Numbered from the stretch's first letter, positions 12,639 through 25,793 are shown. The stretch: 64,000 nucleotides of DNA from Onchocerca volvulus (GCA_000499405.2 HG738138.1:25141745-25205744); one strand, 5' to 3'. Translations and numbers: made by a program. The notes: generated by a model not told the origin, from the sequence alone.

Positions 12639-12710
12639 GCCCAAGTAGTATAGTGGTTAGTACTCCACGTTGTGGCCGTGGCGACACAGGTTCGATTCCT
12701 GTCTTGGGCA
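12639..12710 (+). tRNA. tRNA-His (anticodon GTG), right copy
   Basis: Identical in sequence to the minus-strand tRNA-His at 9432-9503. It has acceptor GCCCAAG / CTTGGGC plus discriminator A, anticodon GTG at 12672-12674 in loop TTGTGGC, B box GGTTCGATTCC and no intron. The first clear T-run downstream is TTTT at 12747-12750, so a short trailer is expected. The two genes are transcribed away from each other, toward the outer ends of the palindrome. Confidence 0.95.
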
Positions 12711-12890
12711 GTGATAAATGGCAATTTCTTCTGTGTGTGGCATATCTTTTGCATTATTTCTGAAAATTAGATCAAAGGCCATAAAATTTAAATAAGCTAT
12801 CAGCTGTAATAAAATGATTGAGAATTACTCATTTTAAAAACAATGAATAGCAAGTTTTAATGAATTGTATACATTTTTATCAATATTATC

Positions 12891-14265
12891 TCAATTGTCC
12901 GTTGATCAGTGAAATTATCAGTATTGCCGAATTTCTCACTTATCCCGATTGTTTGCCTGATTATCACTTATCGCATTTATTTGATGAACAATGAAATTAT
13001 TAATTTCGCTAAATTTCGATCAATTTCCTTTTTTTAAATGATATTATTTGAGCGAAAAAGAAAATGACAATTAACATTCGTTCTTTTATTATTTTTAAGC
13101 AACATTTAGCAAAAGAATTCGATAAATTTTTGAACTATAACACATAAATCCATAGAATGAGATAAAATATTATTCGAATCCAAATTATAATTAGAACTTG
13201 GACATAAAAACTTAAGGTATTGAATAAGCAAATGATGAATCATAAAATAAAATTGAGAAATTCAGAATTTTCTTCATAAAGAACAAAATTACATGCTCAT
13301 ATCTTAACATAGCATATTAATGAAATTTAAAATTTATATCATCCATTTTTCTTTACTTTCTTCATCGCTTTTTCATTTAATTTAATTAATTTGTAAATTA
13401 TTTCGAGAGTTGCTGCTGCAAAAAATATTTTGCAAAAATATTTTAACAGTAAATTTTTAAAATAGATCAAATGATAATTGTCAATCCCGTAATAATATTC
13501 ATGTATAATTTTATATTTTCATTTTTATTTTATTTACAAAATTTCATTTAATCATTTTAGAAGTTCATTTAATCATTCATTTCAATATCAATTCATTTTC
13601 TTTGTAAAAACTTCAATTTCAGAAAAAAAAAACTTTCTTCATTTCTTTTTTTTTTGCATAGACTTAAATTCGGATAATATTTTTCATTTAACTTTGAAAA
13701 TTTGATAATATTTCTATTAAAATTGAATGAAAGTTTCATCCGAATTCAAGTTTTAATTTAAATTTAAATTTAAGCACAAATTGAACAATGCTTTCTTTTT
13801 AAAATGCGAAAGAGCAAATCATATTTTCTATCAAAAAGTTTTCGTCCATAGATATTTTATTGGAATTTTTATTAATTTGTTAATGATTTATGATAATTTT
13901 GTTGACAGTGAAATTGTAAAATTCTATTTATTCTACAATAATTATTAAATAAAATGGAAAAATTTTTAAATATTAATGATTATACTCCAATTTGTAATTA
14001 ATAGAATAAAGTAATTATTGTAAGTGGAATTTTTGATTAAATTCGATTTGAATTATTTTATTTAAATTATACTCACATATATAACTAATATGAATAGTAG
14101 TTTCATTAATTCAAGATAATTCAATTTGATCATTTCAATCAATCAATTAATCAATCAATCAATCCGGAAATTTCCCAATTTTTAATTCATTTCATTTATC
14201 AAATTCGGAAATTTCTCGATTAATTACTTTATTCTATCATCTAAATCCGGAAATTTTCGGATTTT
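12891..14265. other. Non-coding AT-rich stretch
   Basis: No gene, tRNA or mobile element was seen. It contains an (AATC)n patch at about 14140-14162 followed by three degenerate copies of (A)TCCGGAAATTT at about 14162, 14204 and 14247. The remainder is low-complexity A/T sequence. Confidence 0.5.
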
Positions 14266-14760
14266 ACAATCGACACAAAGTTTACTTCTTTTGTTTGCTT
14301 AGTAAATTATAGCAAGGAAATAAAATATTTATATGAAATAAAAATTTGACCCCCCAAACTTTCCTCCTCTACTTTCAATCAATCAAATCCGGAAAAACTT
14401 TCCAGTTTTTTTTTTTTTTTTTCAATTTGATAGCTTCTCAATTATCATTCTAACCAACTATAAGTCTGAAAAATTTCTAATCTTATGCAAAAGTTGACCT
14501 TTTTCGTTTTTTTTTTTTTTTGGAAAATTGTTGCAAAAAAATAAAATATAATAAATTGACCTCTCTAACTTTAATTTCCAAATCTACTATCGATGCAAAA
14601 TTCAACCTCTTTTAATTTATTTAGAAAATTGTAGCAAAGAAATAAATTGTTTATATATAAATATAATTAATAAATAAAAACTTGACCCCTTGAACTTTCT
14701 TTTTTTTTCATTTTTTCCTAAATTTGACCCCTCGAATTCTCTCATTCTCTAATTTTTTCT
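14266..14760. repeat. Degenerate tandem repeat, three to four units of about 150-180 bp
   Basis: The recurring order is CGACACAAAGTTTAC or CGATGCAAAATTCA, then CTTTTNNTTTNTTTAGNAAATT, then TNGCAANGAAATAAA, then AATTTGACCCC or ACTTGACCCC followed by ACTTTC. Copies of the TTGACC-ACTTTC part occur near 14347, 14556, 14682 and 14722. No coding content. Confidence 0.55.
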
Positions 14761-14790
14761 TTTTTCTGCCTTTTTTTTTGCCACATCGAT

Positions 14791-14935
14791 ACGCGTTATC
14801 GGTGACTCTGTCTCATTAACAATTCTCGAGATAACGAAAGCAAACGGACAAATAATCTACCAAGAAATAGTACAATATCTCGAGAGAGCCATAAAGGTAA
14901 CAAGATTTCTCGAGAGTATATGGAAAATTAGTGGA
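14791..14935. other. Higher-complexity island with repeated CTCGAGA
   Basis: About 145 bases of more balanced composition. It contains TACGCGTTATCG and the motif CTCGAGA three times, near 14825, 14879 and 14912, twice as TCTCGAGAG. It could be regulatory or an old repeat; no frame runs through it. Confidence 0.3.
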
Positions 14936-15040
14936 AAAACAAAAATTTATTGCAAAAGGAAGAAATAATGGATTATATTTTCTACTATGTCGAAAATCAA
15001 ACTGTTTTCCTCTACTAAATATCGTATTAGCAGAATGTGT

Positions 15041-15102
15041 ATCCTCCCTCTCTCCCTCTCCCTTTCTCTCTCTGTCTCTGTCTCTCTCTCTCTCTCTCTC
15101 TT
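15041..15102. repeat. CT/GT-rich microsatellite
   Basis: CCCTCTCTCCCTCTCCCTTT followed by CTCTCTCTGTCTCTG and (CT)n. Opposing open frames across it only read Ser-Leu or Arg-Glu repeats. Confidence 0.9.
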
Positions 15103-15255
15103 ATACCCCTTTTTTTTTATTGAATAAATTCCTGCTAAATCTAAAATAAATGCATCCCAATCATCAATCACAACAATCAGTCTTCTAAAGAAAAGAAAAG
15201 GAAAAGAAAGAGTGCAAATCATAAAATATTATAAATTAATTTTTTCTAATTCAAT

Positions 15256-16135
15256 TTGATTATCGATTATAAAAGATATAAATTATTGATTGATGCTGGT
15301 TATTTTCATAATGCACGTAAATTTGATTACATATTATTAAAAACTGCACGTAAATTTGATAACACATTATTAAAAAATGCACGTAAATTTGACCATACAT
15401 TATTAAAAAATGCACGTAAGTTTGGTTACACATTATTAAAAGATGCACGTAAATTTGATTACATATTATTAGAAATTGCACGTTAATTTGATTACACATT
15501 ATTAAAAATGTAAATTATTGATTAATGTCGTTTGTTTATTATCATAATACAGATGAATTTGAATTTGACTATATATTGTCAAAGATACAAATTATTGATT
15601 GACGTTGTTTATTTATTACCAGAATGCAGATGGATTTGATTACACATTATTAAAAATATAAATTATTAATTGATATTGCTTGTTTATCAGAAATGCAATT
15701 GAACTTAATTATCTATTTCAGTAAAGATGTGAATTATTGATTGGTTCTGCTCGTTTAATCAGAATGCATTTTAATTATTTAATTTTCCATTTTCAAAGAT
15801 AAAAATTAAGTTATACTAATTGAGTGATAATAAAAATTGCTTGATACGATTTGTTGATTGATATTGCTCGTTTATCAGAATGCTATAAAGATATAAATTA
15901 TCAACTGATAATTTATTTATTATCATAATGGAAATGAATTTGATTATCCATCATTAAAATATGAATTATTGAGTAACAATGCTCATTTATCATAATGCAG
16001 ATAAATTTGATCATTCAAATATGAATTACTAAACTGATACTATTCATCATAATATAATTGAATTTGATTATTCATTATTAAAAATATGAATTATTGATTG
16101 AAATACTCATTCGTCATAGTATTACTTAACTGTAT
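15256..16135. repeat. Nested tandem array: 33-bp units inside an 80-95-bp unit
   Basis: At 15319-15483 there are five 33-bp units of the form GCACGTAAATTTGATTAC, then ATATTATTAAAAACT. They keep one open frame, giving an 11-residue repeat (ARKFDYILLKT). The frame runs from 15256 to 15486 and then stops. On both sides the same words continue in a longer, decaying unit: ATAAATTATTGATTGATG, then TTTATTATCATAATGCA, GATGAATTTGATTACA, and CATTATTAAAAAT, repeated about every 80-95 bp to 16135. It looks like a minisatellite in which one sub-segment was secondarily amplified, not a conserved gene. No start context or splice signal was found. Confidence 0.8.
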
Positions 16136-16542
16136 TATCGAAAATAGAAAAATAAACAAATCATGTCTGACCTGAAATGCTGATTCATTGAAATGTAAAC
16201 AAATATGTTTTATGTTTGATCATATTTCGATCATATTTGTTTGATCATATTTCGAGTACCTAGTGAACTTTTTCATATGCATATTTTCCAGACTTTTATG
16301 ATAACAATATATTTCTGAGTAAATAGCAATAACTTTAAAGTAAATGACGCAAATTAATTCGGATATAAGCGAATTTTAAGGTAAGCGTAAGCGATATCAT
16401 CAAATACTGTAGCGAAAAATGACGCAAATGTTGCGTAAATTATATATAATTTTACATAACATAATTTGGTCACATTCAACAATTTTTGTTTACTTTTATT
16501 TTTATTCATTTTAACATATTTAACAAAAAACTACAAACATAT

Positions 16543-16622
16543 ACACATATTACGCACGCATACACACGCGCACATCCATACACGTGTGCACGTATACACG
16601 CACGTAAAATCGTACATACATT
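16543..16622. repeat. Alternating purine-pyrimidine CA/CG-rich tract
   Basis: ACATATTACGCACGCATACA, then CACGCGCACATCCATACACG and TGTGCACGTATACACGCACG. It is rich in CpG and alternating purine/pyrimidine steps in an otherwise AT-only neighbourhood. It sits about 70 bases beyond the stop of the small minus-strand ORF. Confidence 0.6.
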
Positions 16623-16690
16623 AAAATGATCAACATTTGTAAAGGAAAAAAAGAATTACTTGATAAGAATAAATCAAAAATCCAATTTTA

Positions 16691-16876
16691 TCAATATTGA
16701 CCAAAAATGATAACCAACAATCCCGTAATAATTAATATATATGTTATGATTAAAATCGAAACGAATACGTAAAATAAACGTAAACGAAATAATAAATCAT
16801 GATTTAAATGATCGATCAAATATTCTGAATCAACTACTTTTTCATATTCCATTTGATCAAGAAATTTATGAAGCAT
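16691..16876 (-). CDS. Small hypothetical protein, probable tail anchor (61 residues)
   Basis: A single open frame from ATG (16876) to TGA (16691-16693). The N-terminal half is polar and charged (HKFLDQMEYEKVVDSEY, then IDHLNHD). It is followed by RLRLF and a hydrophobic stretch of about 25 residues rich in Ile, Leu, Val and Phe near the C-terminus, ending GQY. That layout fits a tail-anchored or single-pass small membrane protein. Use of CGT, GAT and GAA codons looks like that of the BAH gene. Against it: no family was recognised, no upstream acceptor is visible (only a T-rich leader), and short frames with AT-rich hydrophobic stretches arise by chance here. Confidence 0.35.
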   Translation of the reverse strand: MLHKFLDQMEYEKVVDSEYLIDHLNHDLLFRLRLFYVFVSILIITYILIITGLLVIIFGQY

Positions 16877-18931
16877 TTTTTCAAACAAAAAAAATAAAAA
16901 AAAAAGGAAAAATGGAACAAACAGTAAGATTGATTGATAATGGAATATTGTTGAAAATTATTTGTTAATAATAATAATAATAATCTCACTTAAAAAAAAA
17001 AAAGTTTACATTTTGCAAAACTTTTAGCTTAAAAATTTCATAACTAATAGGAAATCCATTGTTTAATTATTTTTAAATTCTCTTGAATAATTTTACGGAT
17101 TATCTTATATCTCCCATAATCGTAAAAAAAAAAAAAAGAAAAAAAGTTAAATAAAAGTATTAAATGTCAATCTGATATAATGAAATTCTAAAAAAAAAAA
17201 AAAAAAAATACCACATGAAAAAAAAACAATTTACAATTTTAAATTGGTTAGTAATAAAAATTTGCTTATTGAAAATCGATCAAATTAGAAATAAATTGAT
17301 TCCTGATAATTAATAAAATCAATCTAAAAAAGCAAAAAAAAGAAAAAAGAAACAATAAAACAATTTATTTCTCAAAATTATCAACAATGTATATAATATC
17401 TGAATTGCTGCAATTTTCATATAAATAGATAAAAGTAAGCATTTATCATTCCTTGATGATAAAATCGAATATAATAATTGATTATCAATTTTTCTTCTGA
17501 TCTGTCCATTTGATTCAGTTTTATCTGTTGATTTATTGTTGATAAAAAATTAGAAATGATAATACCATATCAGAAAATAAAAAGTTGAAAAAAGAAAAAA
17601 AGCAACAACAAATGATCATTTTGCCAAGTACATATTCTTAATTACAAATATTTTTAATTACAAATACCTGATCTTAATTAAATTAAATATTATTATTGAA
17701 TATAATTTGCGTAACAAAACAAAGAAAAGTGAATAAAACGAGAAGAGAAGATGTAAACATTTAAAGAATTAAAAAAAAAATTAAAAATATGATTGAAACC
17801 CGATCAAAAATTAATAATCAAAAATCGTAATTATAATCATAATAACATGATAATAATCATGATGATGATCATGATGATGATAACGATATATAAAAAATTA
17901 AAATTTAATTAAAATAAACACGTATAAAGATTGTAAAATAAAAAAAATACATAAGCATATTTATACGCATAAAAAAATAATAACTGAATAAAACATTAAT
18001 AAAAAATATAATTTTGTCAATATATTTCGTGAAATTTTTTTTTTTCAACAGAAAAAAAAATTATAAAATTGCAATTTTCAAAAGTTTGAAATTTCAATAC
18101 CAAATTATTCAATTAGTTCAAAAATTTGATAGCACAAATGAATTCAAATATTACAATCTATTTAGTTGAAATTTCGGTTATGACAAAAAAAAATGCTTCG
18201 ATTTTTTCAAAATAAATTCAAAAAAAAAAATGTTTTAAAGATAAAAATTGACAAAAATATCCAAATTTCTATTACCGTATATCCCTTTTTAAATATATTT
18301 CATAATTTTGTCAAAAAAAAAAAATATGAATATATTTTTCATATTTATATCTTATTAAACAAAATTATTATAACTTGAATCAATTATCATACACTACTTA
18401 AATACTTAAAAAATGCGGGAGAAAAATTTTACATAAATTGAATGATGGAAATAATTCCTTTGTTTTTTTTTTTTTTCTAAAATTTCAGCCAATTTTTTAA
18501 TTTTCGTTTTCCTGCGATTTTGTAGTCAAAAAAAAAAAAAAAGTGTCATATAATAATTACTTCAAATATCCTCGGTACCGGGTGAAATTCCGGAATAAAT
18601 GTAGCATACCGGATAAATTTCCCGAGATATTATAAGTAGAGTAAAATTTCCCGAACATCTTGAATTATATATTTGTTCCTCTTCAGAATATAAATTTTAT
18701 ATATTAATCGATCATCAAAAAATAAACAAAACAAATTGACAAAAAAAAAAGTATCATAAAGTTTAAAAATGTTGCGAAAATTCATAGATTAAAATAGAAT
18801 TAAAATTTTTAGCCGAAATTTTCTGAAAAAAAAAAAAAAAAGAAAGAACAAAATTAGATCAAAAGAATGATAACATAATAAACTTATTAAAATCACTGAA
18901 ACAGAGATTAAAGATCAATCAATCAATCAGT
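16877..18931. other. Intergenic AT-rich region downstream of the BAH gene
   Basis: No coding feature was supported. Features seen are homopolymer A runs, a GATGATGATCATGATGATGA patch near 17858-17885, and a slightly GC-richer block at about 18570-18660. In that block CCGG/CCCG occurs repeatedly (GGTACCGGGTGAAATTCCGG, ATACCGGATAAATTTCCCGA, AATTTCCCGAACATC). The 3' UTR of the minus-strand BAH gene must lie in its right part. Confidence 0.45.
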
Positions 18932-21900
18932 TCAGCGATGATATTTTCTTGTTCGATGTCTCCATGGATGGCGACGTGAACGTTTCATGTGATTATTTTT
19001 TTCCGTCAATTTTTTCGTTTCAACTTTTTGTTGTTTACAATCATAGAGACGACGGCAAAAATAAACCTAAAATAAAAAAAAAAAAACTCAAACACTCAAA
19101 AATATGAATTCAAATTTTCACCACAAAAAGAAAAAAACTGATATAATAATCATAGAATTGAAAATTGAACAAATTCAAAAATTCAAAAATATGAATTCAA
19201 ATTTTCACCACAAAAAAAGAAAAAAAACTGATATAATAATCATAGAATTGAAAATTGAAAAAATTTATTTTATTATATTTTAAAATAAAAATATGTCTTA
19301 TAAATGAAATTTGTTAAATTTGAAAATTGAAATTAAATTTTAAATTGTAAATTAAAATTTACCACTTCAAGTGGTGTATCATCACGTGGAAGATACGTTC
19401 GTCGTGGATAATTATCTTCACCTTTCTTCCATAATAAATCTTCCTCATTTACACGTTGTGCTAGCGGATATGTATCATTTCGTGTTTCAGCCATAAATCT
19501 AAATTTGAAAAAAAAAAAGGAATTAAATATAAGTAATTAAATTGAAAAATCAATAAATATGATAATGGATAAGTATTAGGATTAGAAAGAAGAGGAAATT
19601 TGATTTGAATCTTTCAGAAGCAAAAACAAAAACATATATGTAAGAATTTCAGCAATTAAATCAATAAGGAAAATATGAATTTGATTAAAAAAAAAAAAAA
19701 AAAACGTGAATCTTCACGTGTACACGTAAAACTTATTACCATAAAGAGAATAGAATTCATAAAGAATTTGGGATGCTTTTTTTCGAGTCTGGAAAGAAAT
19801 TTAATTTGAATTTTTTACAAGAAATAAAACACATACAACATATTTGAGCAAATAAAATGAATACGTAAAATATGAATTTTCACGAGTATTACGTAAAAAT
19901 ATGAATTTTTACGTGTATTACGTGTAAAAACTTACCGGCCATATTCATTATATGTTAATACCCATACAATTTCATCCACTGTATCCAACGGTATAATATC
20001 CATATGTTTTGAAGCAAGTAGTTCACGTTCAAATACCGGTGGTACTAATGAATTGTCAGCCTTTACTTGCATCGGAGTATAGTACCATAGTACTGATGCC
20101 AAAGGTAATCCTAAAATCAAATTCAGGTTTAGATATAGTACCATAGTGTTGATTGCCAAGGTAATCCTAAAATTAAGCTTTAATCTAGGTATAGTACCAT
20201 AGTATTGATTGCAAAGGTACTCCTAAAATTAAATTTAAGTTTAGGTATAGTACCATAGTACTGATGCTAAAGGTAATCCTAAAATTGAATTTTAGTTTAG
20301 GTATAGTACCATGGTATTGATGCCAAAGGTGTTGCTAAAAATAAATTCTGTCTTTTTTTTTTTTCAAAAAAGTTGCAACAGTGATCAGCGTGAATTTCAT
20401 TTTATCCGTATATTATTTAAATCATCCATATAAATTAAGATTCTACTTTAAAAGAAGTCAATTCCCAGAATGATAACTCTTATCATCAATTAGATTATTA
20501 TTACTGGCTTCAAATCTTAGTGATAATATAGCATCTATGGAATTTTTTTTTTTTTTTGTGTTATTTCTTAAAATCTTCTAACTCTTGTCTATAAAACTAA
20601 TCAATTTCTTATCATAAAAGCAAAATATCCATTTTTTCATTACTTTTTTTTTCCTTTTACCCTTTGCTTAGGCTTTAACTGATTTGCAAAAAAAAAAAAA
20701 TTTCAGAAATTTGTATCAAAAATTAAATTCCAAATATAAATCAATTATTTTATGATGAATTCAATATTATTTCAAAAAAATATTTCCCATATAAACTGAA
20801 TAAAAAAAATTTCAAAAATTTATAAATTATAAAAAAAATGATAATGAATTATTTTTCAAATATATTATTCCCTAACATATAATAATAAAATTAAATTTAT
20901 ATTAAAATCATTTAAAAAAAAAAACTCAAAAACTAATTTATCAAATTTATTAAATATTATTAATAAAAATTTATTAAGTACCTGTTTTTGGATCATTAAA
21001 TAAGCGACAAATACATGCAAAATTTGGTTCACCATCAATTGAATTTACTCGTACCGAATCACGAAGTCTCAGAAGATCACCGGTTTTACAATGTACAGCA
21101 TGTGGATAGCAAATTTGCTTCGTTGATTGTTTTTCATGATAGAAATACTGAAAAAATGATATAAATTAGAATTTGATTTCTTTTTTTTCTTTTTTTTTCC
21201 AACCAACAAAAATTTTGATCAAAAAATAAATTTGTAAAAAATCATGCAAAAAAAAAAATTTAAAAAAAAAAAAAACAAATTTAAAATGAAAAAAATTTTT
21301 CAGTAAGAAAATTCAAATTTGTTTTTTTGCTTTCTTTTGATAGTCATGAATAATGAATATTAAAAAAAAAAATAGAAAATTATATATATATATATATACA
21401 TATAATAATGTATGATGAAAAAATTTAAAAAATTGGAACATATTAAAATTAAAATTTAAAATTTTTAAAATAGAAATCAATAATTTTCTGACAAAATTTG
21501 CATCGATGTAAATTCGTAAATTTTTATAAATGAAAAAAGAAAAAAAAGAACTTACATCAACATAAATGAAACTTTCATACGGAGAACCGGTTAGTTTCCA
21601 ATTTGAATTGAAACTATTTCTTCGATTACGTGATAATTCACGTGATGATCCACGTTTTTTTGCCATTTTTGTGATAACTGTAAATTCATTTGAACTACTC
21701 GAAGTACTAGCACGACTACTACTTGCTCCTGACCAATGACGTGATCGTATTGGCGTATTTCTCAAATTTTCTAGCGACATCATCAATTTGTCACCAAATA
21801 ATCCACCTATTTCAGCCTAAAATATGATAACATAAATAATTTTTGGAAATTTGAGAAATTTGGAAAATTAAAATTATCGATAATTTTTATAATTAATTAT

Positions 21901-24663
21901 GATATTTTTCAATATTTCTCATTTCTTTTCATTAATTTTATTTTTTTGTACATTTTTTTAAAATATAATTGGAAATCTTTTTTTTTTTTCAACTGAAATT
22001 TGCATAGTTCGGAAAAAAATTTTTCGAAAATTTCAAACAAAATCTAAAAATCTTTGACAAATCTTTGATTTATGTATTCAGAAAATATAAACACTGAAAA
22101 AAAAAATCAAATTAAATCAATATACGTACGTTAACGTACGTGTAAAAAGTGAAAACAAACCCTTAAACGTTTGTTACGTAAATTTTCGGTTTCTTTATTG
22201 CCATCTTTGGATTGTAAACTTTTACGTTTAATTCCGTCATTTAGACGTGTAGAGTAGAAAACATTTTCTACCGGAAATGTATTCGTAGCAATTGTAAAAT
22301 TATTGTTCGAAAATTTTTCGGACTTTTTACGTTTCGTATTTTTAACAATTGATTTTTTGTTCGTTGATTTTTTCGCAGCCATTTTTATCGTAAAATTCGG
22401 ACTGATAAGTTTAGTGGTAGATTTATCACTGATAATTGTAATCTTTGGTAGAGTAGATGAACGTAATACACGTTTCGGACGATCTTCTTCTTCAAATTGT
22501 TTCAAAAGTTTCGGATCAAGTGATGGTGTAAGTGATCGTTGAAATGATTGATCGATTGAAGATTCACGTGATGGAAAATCGTTTTCCGTAATTTTTGATT
22601 TTTCTTCTTCTTGATCAATATTTTGATCATTCGAATTTCGATTTAAACATTCCGATGATTTTTCATCATATGATGGTGATGATTTTCGGCTGCATACGGT
22701 AGTAGTATCATTTAATGAATATATATCGTTCTATAAAAACGAAAGAATTAATTAATTGATTGATTAATTGATCAAATAAATTCGATTGATTGTTATCAGA
22801 AATTAATCATTAATTTTTTCATTCACAATATAAATTAGCCATCATTGCATGCATTCTTATCAAATTAATTATCACTTATGAAAACTTAAAAAAAAAAAAA
22901 AAAAAAAGCAAAATGATAAATAGATAACAAATGATAAATAGTTCGACAATAGTAACATATCAAATTCTTTTCATTGTAATAAATGTATGGAATTCAGAAA
23001 AATGCGAAAATTTTTGCAGGAAAAAAATATTCAAAAAAAAAAAAAATGATTTTAAAAGTTATTCAAATTTCAAAAAAAAAAAAATGAAATCATTAAAATA
23101 CGAGTTAAAAAAAAAATCGGTTACTAAAATATTTTCAAATACCAAATCTTCGATTTTCAAAATTTTCAACAAATTAATCTAAATTTTACAAAGCGAAAAT
23201 ATGCAAAATTTATTTTCAAATATTTGAATCAATCCAAAATTTAATTTTTTTTTTTTACAAAAACAACAACAATCATGGAAACAAATTTCCTTCCATTAAA
23301 AAAAAAAAAAAAAATGCAAATTATCATAAAAAAAAAAGAAAAAAATGAAATTTTACAAAAGTTTTTGAAAAAAAAGAAAAAAAAGATTGATCAATTATAT
23401 GAAGAGAAAAAATAAATAAAAGAAAGAAAAATCGGAGATTGAAAAAAAAAAACAGAAGGCCATTTATATTTTTGCATTACTATAACAAAAATAATTACTT
23501 TTTAAAATTTTCAAAAAAAAAAAAAAAAAATCAATAATTCATATCTTATAACATTTCATGCAGAAAAATACATAAAAATCATAAATTATTGATTAATTTT
23601 GGCAATAATTTTATGCATATCGTTAAAATATCTTTCAATACAGATAAATAATTATCATTAATGATTGAATGAAACCTCGGATTACTAAAATAAAAATAAA
23701 TTTTGATGAGAATAAACAAAAATAGAACGAAATTTATCGGAATTTTTTGACACATATTATTATTTTTTTTAAATTCCGAAAAATTAATTAAAAATAAAGT
23801 TTACTGGGATGAAAAATAATCTTAGAATTTATTCCAAATTACAAAAGTTATAAACATGGGATTTATAATGAATATTCATTTAAATTCCATTTCAATGAAT
23901 GTTCCAATAAAGGTTGAAAGTAATCATTTAGGCGAATAATTTCAAATTAAATTTAAATTATTGCCAGAAAATTTAATTAAAATCAGAAAAACACGGGAAA
24001 AAGAAAGTAATAAATATTACGATGATTTTCTTGACCTCAATTTTTGATAATTTAATTTTTCAATACAATATTATTTCGTTTTCTTTTTTTTTTTTCGAAA
24101 TTTTCAAAAAATTAACTGAAAATAAATCAAATTTGCTTAGATGAAAGTCAATTTTTAAAATCATTCAGAATAATAAAAGTAAACAAAATGGAATTTATAA
24201 CGAAAATATCCATATTTCAATTAAATATTCATAATATAAAATTTAATAATTTGAATAAAATTAAATCATAATACATAATATGTTACGAATAAAATATGCT
24301 AAAACTTATAGTCAATATAATTAAAATTTGTTGTAATTAGAAAATAAAACTGAATCGAGCTGGATTAAAATGAATAAAATTTTGCATCAAATTTCAATCA
24401 TTTCCCGAAAATTTCATTAAACTAAGCAGAAAGCAAAGATAGAGAAAGCAATAAAACATCATAGTGATAAGTGATAATTGATAAAGATAATGATAAATGA
24501 AAAATACAAGTTAGTTTGAACAAAAAAAAAAAAAAAAATGAAAAATATTCGAAAAATGAAAAATATTCGAAAAAAATTTCTTATCAAATTACTAGAATTT
24601 AAAAACAACATCTAAAAATTACTGATTTTGTTAAAAGAAATGGAATTTGAGAGAAAATTTTTG

Positions 24664-24704
<41 letters not shown>

Positions 24705-25756
24705 GCAAACAAACAAAATGAAAAAGAAACACAAACATTATCTCGCAAGATTTTTCATCAAAAACAAGCGAAATTGTTGTTGAATCGATTAAAATCGATT
24801 TTTTTTTTTTTTGCATAATAATAAATCCACTCGGCTAATTGCCTTATCGATTATTTATTACACAATTTTTAATTTTGTTTACTCAAAAATTGCAAAATAT
24901 AAATTTCTTTTTTCTTCTTCTTCCTTTACTAAAATCAAATCAACAACCATTAATAATGATTGTAAACAACAAAAAAAAGGAATAAAAAAAGAAAGAAAAA
25001 ATCTATAAATTAAGAAAACAAAAAAAGAAAAAATCGATATCTAAGAGCTAAGAAATTTCTTTGAAAATTGATAGTTTTTTAGATATCGATTTATTTTCAA
25101 ATTTATAAAATTTTAAAACTACTTTACTAATTTTTATAGATAATAATAGTGAGATAATGAATCATCATAATCAGGTCAGGAATGAATCAAATGATAATGT
25201 GATCATGATTAGGGATGATGATATTATTGATTAGAAGAAATAAAATGATAATATATCATGATTAGGAATGATTAAAACCAATTTTTGCTAATTTTTATAC
25301 AAAATAATTAATGATAATTATGGCAGCAAAATTCAGGAATGGATCAGATGACAGTTATATGATCATGATTACAGGAACCAAAAAATTGATAATGTATCAT
25401 GATTAGAGAGAAAATTAAGTGATAATGTATCATGATTAGGAAGAAATGAATTACGATTAATTGATAGAAATGCAGATGATAATAATGATAATTATACATT
25501 CTAATCAATAATAGATCAAATGATAATGTAATCATGATTAGAGGAACGAAAGAAATGATGATATAATCATGATTAGGAAGGAATAAATGATGATTAATTG
25601 ATAAAAATGATTAAATTGCTTGTGGAAAGAAAAAAAGCATCTAAAAATGTAAAAATAACAGCCATCAATTTATAACAATTTAAAGTTTAAAAATGATTCA
25701 AATGTATAAAATAAGAATGGATGGAAAATGAAATGAGAGAGAGAGAGAGGGAAAAT

Positions 25757-25793
<37 letters not shown>

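Larger units (their letters stand above)
9245..12890. repeat. Large imperfect inverted repeat carrying two tRNA-His genes
   Basis: The left arm (about 9245-10190) and the right arm (about 11798-12890) are reverse complements with many small differences. Matching landmarks are GGCCTTTAATCTAATTTTC with its complement near 12760, the tRNA genes, ATTAATATGATTGAGTAAG with CTTACTCAATCATATTAAT, GCCTAAGAATAGACATG with CATGTCTATTCTTAGGC, and TAATTAATGAGGTTAATTAA with TTAATTAACCTCATTAATTA. The right arm has about 300 extra bases (roughly 12050-12365) that the left lacks. The spacer of about 1.6 kb (10190-11798) holds an exon-like fragment. No transposase was seen, so a segmental inverted duplication is likelier than a transposon. 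Confidence 0.9.

Noticed and set aside
14931..15222. Overlapping open frames on both strands
   Set aside because: Both are carried by the CT/AG microsatellite (Ser-Leu and Arg-Glu repeats).
15319..15483. CRISPR array
   Set aside because: Direct units without unique spacers in a eukaryotic genome; it is a minisatellite. The same reasoning applies to the 56-bp and 58-bp arrays.
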